From NCBI GenBank assembly GCA_025667525.1, contig CM046875.1, positions 122,316,340 to 122,380,339 on the forward strand: DNA of 64,000 bases, in the 5' to 3' direction. Positions 57,601 to 64,000 of the stretch are shown piece after piece; the first letter of the stretch is position 1; every line of letters starts with the position of its first letter. Made by a program: the position numbers and the translations under genes. This DNA comes from Glebionis coronaria. Taxonomy: Eukaryota; Streptophyta; Magnoliopsida; Asterales; Asteraceae. The notes under the pieces were generated by a model that searched no databases, was not told the DNA's origin, and saw nothing but the letters and a program-made list of their open reading frames with translations.

Positions 57601-59308
57601 GCCGTTTAACTATGTAGGTAGACTATAGTTACTCTAGAGGTGGCAAATTGGGTCCCATAACAAGTAGATATCATCTTTTTTAAATAATTAATTCCATTAA
57701 GTATATTGTGTGTTATTAATGGCAAAATATGTTACTACAATGATAATTTCAGCTTTTAAATAAAGAGATTTTACACTATGGGCATTTGGGCCTGCTCAAC
57801 CCATTTGACATGTTTTCTTTTTGGCTAAACCTTGTAATTTTACCATTTGGCCCGTCAGTGAAAATTTATAACACAAATTGGTCAAACACTTATATAGGTG
57901 AAGCGAAACATTGTTTTCATTTTTTCGGGATTATGTTTCAAGGCTAGACCTGAACTTAAAAAAGAGTTCACTTTGAGTTTCAAGGCTAGATCTGAAATTA
58001 TAAGTTTGTAATAAACTATTGATTAATCGAGCTGTTTTTTTGGGAGATGACTTTTTTTTTTTTTGCTCATTTAAGACCACACAGAAGCCCTTGGGGCGCC
58101 ATTATTTAGCATTTTTTGGGTCTACAACTAATATGCTTATCCTGCACAGCCTAATTCTGCAACTTCCACCTTTTCTTTGTCTAATGGCCTTAGCTGTAAC
58201 AATGTCAAAATCACTTTAGGCAACTTTCGATTTGGGTTCAGACTATCTGTACCTGACTGATACCCAGGTGGACCCGATAACTTTTTCGAAGTTGTAATTT
58301 TTTAATCAGTATTATGATTACAAGCTGCAATGTGACACTATCAATAGATTTGGCATAATGCGACTAGGAGGCTGTGCACGTAAAATACACTTTTGGTGAC
58401 TTTCGATCCATTTGACTTGTTCCACCTATTTGTTTTTTAGGTTGTTTGGCACATCTGACCTTTAAGAAATTAAATTAAACACAACCCAAATAGCTCCTTT
58501 TACAAGTAAATGGTCAATGTTGCCACCTCATGTGATAAATATTATCTAGGAAGTTTTTTCTATTTGACACTTCATCTTAAACATATATCCACTTGCTGAG
58601 GCTTATAAAATGAAATGCTTGTTATCTTGCCTCTTTGAACCCATCACGTTGGTGATTTCTTGCGAAGCCAAATCTCTTGACCTGACTTATGATACTTAGC
58701 CTAGAAAAATACTTTTTGCATATCGTTGCTCCGTGACACTGTGATAGAAGAGAACCAGGTCACTGGCTTGCTGCTTCGTTTGTATTTAAATACTTCTCGT
58801 GTATGGACATGGTTTAGTTAGTGGTCTCAGCTTCTTACATTTCTCACCTATGGACATTAGGATATACAATACAATGATACATGTTTACATCATTGACCTT
58901 TTATTATGATCTAGTGATTGACACATGCATTGGACTAGGTTTATTGGTCAGGTTTTTGGTATAATTTCCTATCATGTGAATATCTTGTGAATGAAGTCGA
59001 TGAATGACTATTATCAGTTTCTTATCATTTATTTTCAACTTTTTTTGAACTAAATTTGTAAATGTATTGTAGTCAATATGATCAAAATATGAATATCTCA
59101 TGGGTGTCAAATGTGTTTATGTACTCATCTTTTTTTTTCTCCACCCTCGTCTGTATGACTGGCTTGCTACGTGTTTCTTTATAGTTACATCTTTTCATAT
59201 TTGCACTTGTCATATGATTTATGCTGCACCTTGTGGAATCTAACATATATATTATATTGCAGAAGGATTCCAAGGGGCAGGAGGCCTATGTACTACAGGC
59301 CTTATTGA
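54693..59308 (+). CDS. PABN: Nuclear poly(A)-binding protein (PABPN1/PABN type), six exons
   Basis: Binds poly(A) tails in the nucleus and, in the known family, stimulates poly(A) polymerase and controls tail length. Exons: 54693-54827, 55573-55675, 55841-55911, 56947-57138, 57226-57353 and 59263-59308. All introns are GT-AG and the exon phases join to 224 codons, a usual size. Residues 1-45: acidic N-terminus (HEVYGG, then a run of N). 46-80: coiled coil [20 protein letters not shown]. About 97-173: one RRM with RNP2 IYVGNV (99-104) and RNP1 KGFAYVEF (137-144). C-terminus: R/G/P/Y-rich, ending RRPMYYRPY, the family's nuclear-import and methylation-type tail. No stop, shift or missing residue seen. 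It is the only intact host gene in the window. Separate 60-70-codon frames at 54693 and 55585 are single exons read into introns. Confidence 0.95.
56598..56762. mobile_element. hAT-like MITE in intron 3 of PABN
   Basis: 165 bp with imperfect terminal inverted repeats CAATGGCGGAT / CAATGGCAGAT and an 8-bp target duplication ATTATCAA (56590-56597 and 56763-56770). Eight-base duplications and CARTGGCGGAT ends are typical of plant hAT MITEs. No coding capacity. Confidence 0.72.
57638..58528. mobile_element. Possible MITE-like repeat in intron 5 of PABN
   Basis: Ends AGGTGGCAA and TTGCCACCT are inverted. The left part (AAATTGGGTC, GGGCCTGCTCAACCCATTTG) and right part (CATTTGACTTGTTCCACCTA, CACAACCC) resemble common dispersed plant repeats. 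No target duplication found, so the limits are uncertain. It makes up about half of the 1.9-kb intron. Confidence 0.35.
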
Positions 59309-59760
59309 TGACAACTGCGATCAAGGCTGGAACCATTGCTCGGTAGTAGACGGTTTAGTTCATTGTGTACCATTTTGTTTGCATGCCCAAATGTCCTCAA
59401 CATGCGTCTCTTATTCATATTTTACATCTACATACCGCATCAAAATGGTTAAAGACTCATTGAACTTTTAGTCATGGTGTTTTTATGATAGTTGGACAAA
59501 AACAATGAGAGATTTTTTACTAACCGGAAACTGTAGTTGTGCACCAGCACATAAAGTTCCGTGGGTAGTAGACAAAATGACTGTTATTTTACTGTTTCTT
59601 TTTGTAACTGGTAAGGCTATGGATGTATTTTAAGAGTTAAAAGTGTAGGGTTATGCCTTTTTTAAAATAATGGCGTAATTGCTATTGGCGTGTAACCGTA
59701 TGCCTAGTTAACTTTCTGGTTTGTTTTGGATTTCATATTTTGGTGCAGGTTATCCGTTCC
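59309..59760 (+). other. 3' UTR and downstream region of PABN
   Basis: Follows the TGA. T-rich with TTTTGTAAC and TGTATTTT stretches (59595-59635) and AAATAAT at about 59665, which could serve as plant polyadenylation signals. The exact cleavage site cannot be read. Confidence 0.45.
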
Positions 59761-61164
59761 TCCTTTAAATTTAAAAAAAGTTTAAATTTAAAAAAAGTTA
59801 TATAGTCACGATTAGTAATTTGTATTATATATTTTTAAACTAAAAAAGATTATTCTTCCCAAAATTAGTATGATTTGGTTTTTGAACGTGTTTTTTTTAA
59901 TTTGAAACTGTTTTGACTTTTGAGTCGTTGACCGGTTATACCTTTTTAAATAAAACAGACAGACAGGGGTGAGCATCATAGATCGCAGACTGAACTGAAC
60001 CGGAAACCAGACCAACCGTATTTCTGTCTGGTACTCGGTCCACCATTTTGCCCCTCTGTCTAGTTTGGTTTTACGATCAGCTGTTATGTCTGGCTTTATG
60101 TTTTCATAGAACGGACCAGACTAATGAACCAGAGTTGATCGACCTAGACATGGAACCAGACCTATTGGTCCGATTTGTGGTCCAAAATTTTAGATTAAAT
60201 TGGTTCTGGTCCGGTCCTCATTGGTTTGGCGATCAACCCGTATCTTTGCAATTATAGAACTTGTAAGTTGGCATCAATTCTAAAGTCAAAGCACTAGAGG
60301 ATCCGAAAGGCAATCTAAACTTATTAAATCATGTTCACTAGATGGAACAAAATTACAAGTAATACTAATGAAGATTGTGCAATAACTTGTACTTCATAAA
60401 CCAAACGAACATTAGTACAAGCAATTTAAACCCATTTGTTAAACTCAAACATGAGTTTAGAAAAACAGTGATTATATGTTAGGTTTTGTTATGTCATACT
60501 AATGTACATGGTCCGACTGGCTTAAAGAAATATATTCATAATTACCCAAAATTAATTTATTTTCGGGTGAAAACAGGCGACTTAAGTCTCAAACCTGTTT
60601 CGACACTACCTGACCTGTCCACTTATACATATGGGTACCAATAATCCAATTTATATTGTAATTTCACATCATCATATGAATGTATAAAACTGATACGACT
60701 CGATAAAGAAGACAGAACCAACACAATGATGTTGTCACCAAGATGTGTAACATCGTATTACATGTGCTCTGGCTTTTTATTTTTCATTGGTATATTCAAG
60801 TTGAATAATATCTAGAATGAAAAGTATTGACAAGTAGGCATTTTTGTTTTGTTTGTCCGAAGAGTGGTACGAAGAAGGTTCTTTGTCCCACGTTTCACGC
60901 GCTCATATATAATTGGTCTTCACACAATGAGCGAGGTCAATGAGGTACTGCTTATTGTCATTTTTATCATCCTGAAAAAGCCCCTAGGATTTGAGTTTGT
61001 GCAATTCTTGCCCCATGGTAAAATTGACTCCATAACAGTAGTAGTACTATGTCTATATTAATATTGTGAAGAATATACACTTAAAACAAACAACAACAAT
61101 ACTCGTATAGGGTTGTAACTGAGTCAAGTCGGATTTGAAATTGTTTTAAAAATTATAAATTAAA
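59761..61164. other. Intergenic AT-rich region
   Basis: A perfect tandem 17-mer TTTAAATTTAAAAAAAG lies at 59764-59797. The stretch 59968-60240 (GGGTGAGCATC, CTGAACTGAACCGG, repeated CCAGACC/GGTCCG words) resembles a dispersed repeat but has no clear ends. The 69- and 70-codon frames at 60048 and 60849 show no domain. Confidence 0.4.
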
Positions 61165-61264
61165 CTAGAGCTTGGTTCAAAAATTATAAGGTAGGTTTAT
61201 ACTCAGTTCAAAAATTATAAGGTAGACTTGTGTTCAGTTCGAAAATTATAAAATAAGCTTGAGC
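61165..61264. repeat. Three diverged tandem repeats of about 33 bp
   Basis: Core TTCAAAAATTATAAGGTAG occurs at about 61175 and 61208, with a variant TTCGAAAATTATAAAATAA at about 61239. Confidence 0.7.
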
Positions 61265-62392
61265 TAATGGAAATATCATAATAATAAAATTCAATTCAAG
61301 TTTTGTAACTAAAATGTTATATTAATTTGTACAATGTGCATATAAATATTTATTATTCAAATGTGTATTACTTAAATGTATGACATAAATAGCTTGTACA
61401 ATATGGATATAATTTTGTACTATTTAAATAATTAATAAGAGAGATATCAATCTCTTTTATATGTAAGATTGATTAAAAGACCTTTGAATCAGATTTATAG
61501 ATCTGAATCTAAATATGAGACAAAATATTCCAAATCAGAATCAAATAATGATTTTAGCATTTTCTTGTAAACATTTGCACAATTAGAATACAAAAATTAG
61601 GTTATAGATGATTAAGAGGTAACAAGTACATTTTTCATATTTTGTTGAGAAAGAGGTTTAAATCTTTTAATTCATATATATGAAAATACGTAAGGTATTT
61701 ATTTTTAAACTACTATCCGTATAAGAATGATAATAAAATGCTATTAAAGTAAATGTATCATATATAAAAAAGAAGTGTGAATTGATAAAAACATCTTGAG
61801 ATTTAATCTTGAGATTTAGGTGGTGTTTGTTTCACTAAGATGTTTTAGGTCTGAATCTGATTACCACATCTTACTGGTAAGAGGTGGTTATAATGTCTGA
61901 ATCTGAGTGAAAAATTATTGTTTGTTTTTTAATAATTGTCTGAATAGTGTACTTTTTAGGGTATATATTCAACAATAGTAATAAAATGAACAAGTAGTTT
62001 GTGTAAACACGATACAAAACATTTTTTACTTACAAATGATATATATGATCAAAATATAAAAAACTGACGTATAAAACTACAAAATTACAATTAGAAAATT
62101 TATGAAAACTACAAATTTATTTGCTCATTTCTAGTATCATACGTAGTATTAGTATTTTATATTGTGCACATTTTCTAATATTATAGGAAACACAATAATA
62201 TACATGTGTTAATTTGGTATCTACTGTATTTTATATTATGCACACTTTTCAATATTCAATCTTCCCACTTCCCAACCCTTCTCCCTCACATCTCAATCTC
62301 CTTTTTCCTATCTCTGTAAACACATTTTTCCGACGATCAAAACCACCAAAAACATTTGTAAGTAATTGACTATTTTCATTATTAGGACTAGT
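61265..62392. other. AT-rich intergenic DNA with a possible MITE end
   Basis: No gene. TTAGGTGGTGTTTGTTTC at 61815-61832 looks like a Tourist/hAT-type MITE end. The following GTCTGAATCTGATTACCAC / GTGGTTATAATGTCTGAATCTGAG can fold back on itself (61850-61910). Pyrimidine-rich CTTCCC/TCTC at 62255-62310. Confidence 0.35.
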
Positions 62393-62633
62393 TAAAGGCC
62401 TCGTTAGTTTTTTTTTGCTAAGAGTCAGATGCGTTAAGACATGACCATCGCCTCTGAGCGAATCAGAGCCTCAAGCTCTTTCCATGTCTGACTTGCAGGA
62501 AAAAAACAAACAACCAAAAGCTCTAACCGCGTCTGACCGATCAGAGTCAGACGTCATTCAGATGTTTTTTGAAAAAACAAACACACCCTTAATGTGTATG
62601 CTTTTTGAAAAAACAAACACACCCTTAATGTGT
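62393..62633. mobile_element. Tourist-like MITE candidate with duplicated right end
   Basis: Left: AAGGCCTCGTTAGTTTTTT then GAGTCAGATGCG after a TTA. Right: CAGAGTCAGACGTCATTCAG then ACACACCC before TTA. The ends are imperfect inverse copies, about 200 bp apart. The right end unit (TTTTTGAAAAAACAAACACA then CCCTTAATGTGT) is repeated exactly at 62566-62597 and 62602-62633. Confidence 0.4.
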
Positions 62634-62810
62634 GTTTATATTTTTGTTTTTAGTATCAAAATTCATATGAGACATGATTACAAAAAATCATGTACATAAG
62701 GACAAAATAAATACTAGAAAATGAATGAATTTAAAGTCACTCTGCTTGCTTCTTATTTAATATTATTGTACAATTTTATCATGAATTTATGATATTCAAT
62801 ATCTATAATC

Positions 62811-63228
62811 AAGGTTCTAAAAGGCACGTTTTTGCGGCGTCAAGGTGAGGTAAAAGCGTGAGACGTGGCCTCCACGTTAAGAAATAAACCTTGGCGTCGG
62901 TGTTAGGCGTAGCCTAGGATAAGGCGGAAAGAAGCGAGCAAAAGCGGGCAAAAACGGACAAAGGCGCGAGTTTTTTTAAAAGGCTTTGAAAATTTTCAAA
63001 TATTTAGGATTTTTACTTGTGTTTACTAAAGTTTTCAATTTTAGTTAAGATTTATAAATGTTTATAACTCGTATAATTATAAATATGATATAAAACTAAA
63101 AAATTATAATTATAATTATATATTACCGCCTTAAGTCACGCCTTAAAAATGTCGCGCCGTTACGCCTTACGCAAAAGCTCAAGGCTTGGACTCGCCGCCA
63201 CGCCGCGCCTCATGCTATCTGGAACCTT
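62811..63228. mobile_element. MITE-like inverted-repeat element, G/C-rich ends, 418 bp
   Basis: Inverted ends AAGGTTC...GCGGCG (left) and CGCCGC...GGAACCTT (right), with many GGCG/CGCC words in both arms and an AT-rich middle (63000-63120). A near-perfect 10-bp direct repeat flanks it: ATCTATAATC (62801-62810) and ATCTATAACT (63229-63238), eight identical bases. Target length fits a hAT- or Mutator-like element. No coding capacity. Confidence 0.6.
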
Positions 63229-63238
63229 ATCTATAACT

Positions 63239-63921
63239 ACATTAAAGCATTTGAGATCTTTTAAAAATAGAAAAACTGAATTTTCAGACATTTTTTACCT
63301 ATTAAATAAAGAAAATTATTGATTTTTCCCCACAATTATATATTATAATTCTTTGTAACAATTTATTTTAACAACTTATTAAAATAATATTTTTTAAAAT
63401 TAAAAAATATTTTTATCTATTTATTATTTTTATAATCTAATTATTATATATTTTTTTAATATTTTACGTTTTTTAATTCAATATTTATTTTAATATATTT
63501 TGTTATTAACTTTTAGTTTTTTAATAGGTTTATTTAAATTTGATTTTTTAAAATTTAATGTGAATACAAACCTAATGAGTACGAAAGTAAAATTTATTCA
63601 GTTCAAAAATTGTCTACGAATATTCACCATCGCACTATGCGGGTATTATACTAGTTTATATCAGTGTACCAAAATGTCATTTATTATTCCAATAATCATT
63701 CCTCCTCAACACTTCCACCAAACATATCATAAGTTCTAGAGCCTCTAAGTTCTAATTCAAACTTCTATTTTTTTAGTTATAATTTGAAATCTTTTTTAGC
63801 AATGTAACCAAAAACCAAAGGGAGCAAATGTAACTTTAACAAATGAAATTATTTAGTCAAATCTCATACATACATAACAAAAGTCACCAACTCCACCACA
63901 TCCAAAATTCTTCGCCATCAA
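63239..63921. other. AT-rich intergenic DNA
   Basis: Nothing recognised. Very AT-rich at 63300-63530. The 79-codon frame 63500-63739 has no domain. Confidence 0.4.
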
Positions 63922-64000
63922 ACATATAAAAAGAAAACCAAACCACATTCTCACCAGAAAAACAAGAACAAAAAAAAACCAAACATGTTAATGTTAGTAG
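63922..64000 (+). promoter_or_regulatory. Possible promoter and gene start at window edge
   Basis: CATATAAAAAG at about 63922-63932 could be a TATA box. It is followed by a C/A-rich leader and an ATG at 63985 in AAACATGTT, with open sequence to the edge (only five codons). Spacing and composition suit a plant 5' UTR, but there is too little coding sequence to judge. Confidence 0.25.

Noticed and set aside
60048..60257. Small host gene of 69 codons
   Set aside because: Lies in a dispersed repeat-like stretch rich in GGTCCG/CCAGACC; no domain or splice context.

Overview
This window is nuclear DNA of a flowering plant, most likely a eudicot of the daisy family (Asteraceae). The gag-pol types resemble families I associate with Tanacetum, Artemisia and Lactuca; this is recognition from memory, not a search. 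The window is AT-rich, has canonical GT-AG introns, and is dominated by nested LTR retrotransposons, with one ordinary host gene near the right end.

Layout. (1) 1-11226, minus strand: an Athila-type Ty3/gypsy element ('A') whose left end lies outside the window. It keeps an intact gag-protease frame but has no RT, RNase H or integrase. It sits inside the 5' LTR of (2) 11227-24999, plus strand: an older, decayed Ty1/copia element with a repeat-filled leader and a gag-pol broken by stops and frameshifts. Its 3' part carries a minus-strand LTR, PBS and leader of another element (about 21500-22914). (3) That copia element lies in the gag of a minus-strand gypsy element, whose gag remnant, PBS and probable 2.35-kb LTR run to about 28507. 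(4) 28721-29898: a probable Stowaway-like MITE, split by a 920-bp Pack-MULE (28950-29869) that has long TIRs, a 9-bp target duplication and a captured kinase fragment. (5) 30453-51545: a second Athila-type element ('C'). Its LTR is split by (6) 31540-46039, element 'B': a complete 14.5-kb Athila-type element with two 3038-bp LTRs, a 5-bp target duplication and one open gag-pol frame of about 1894 codons. C breaks off inside its protease and joins (7) a truncated copia pol plus LTR (51545-54001).

(8) 54693-59308: a six-exon gene for a nuclear poly(A)-binding protein (PABN/PABPN1 type, 224 residues) that looks intact, with a small hAT-like MITE in intron 3. (9) 59309-64000: AT-rich intergenic DNA with MITE-like repeats, and possibly the start of a gene at the last bases.

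The most notable relationship is between A and B. They share nearly identical gag N-termini, the same PBS, the same LTR-tip palindrome and the same PPT-like repeats. B encodes the full enzyme set. A has exchanged pol for an open, very acidic extension, yet its LTRs differ at only one noticed position in 2012. This is what a non-autonomous element mobilised by a B-like partner would look like. The host gene is unrelated to these elements and acts in mRNA 3'-end processing.
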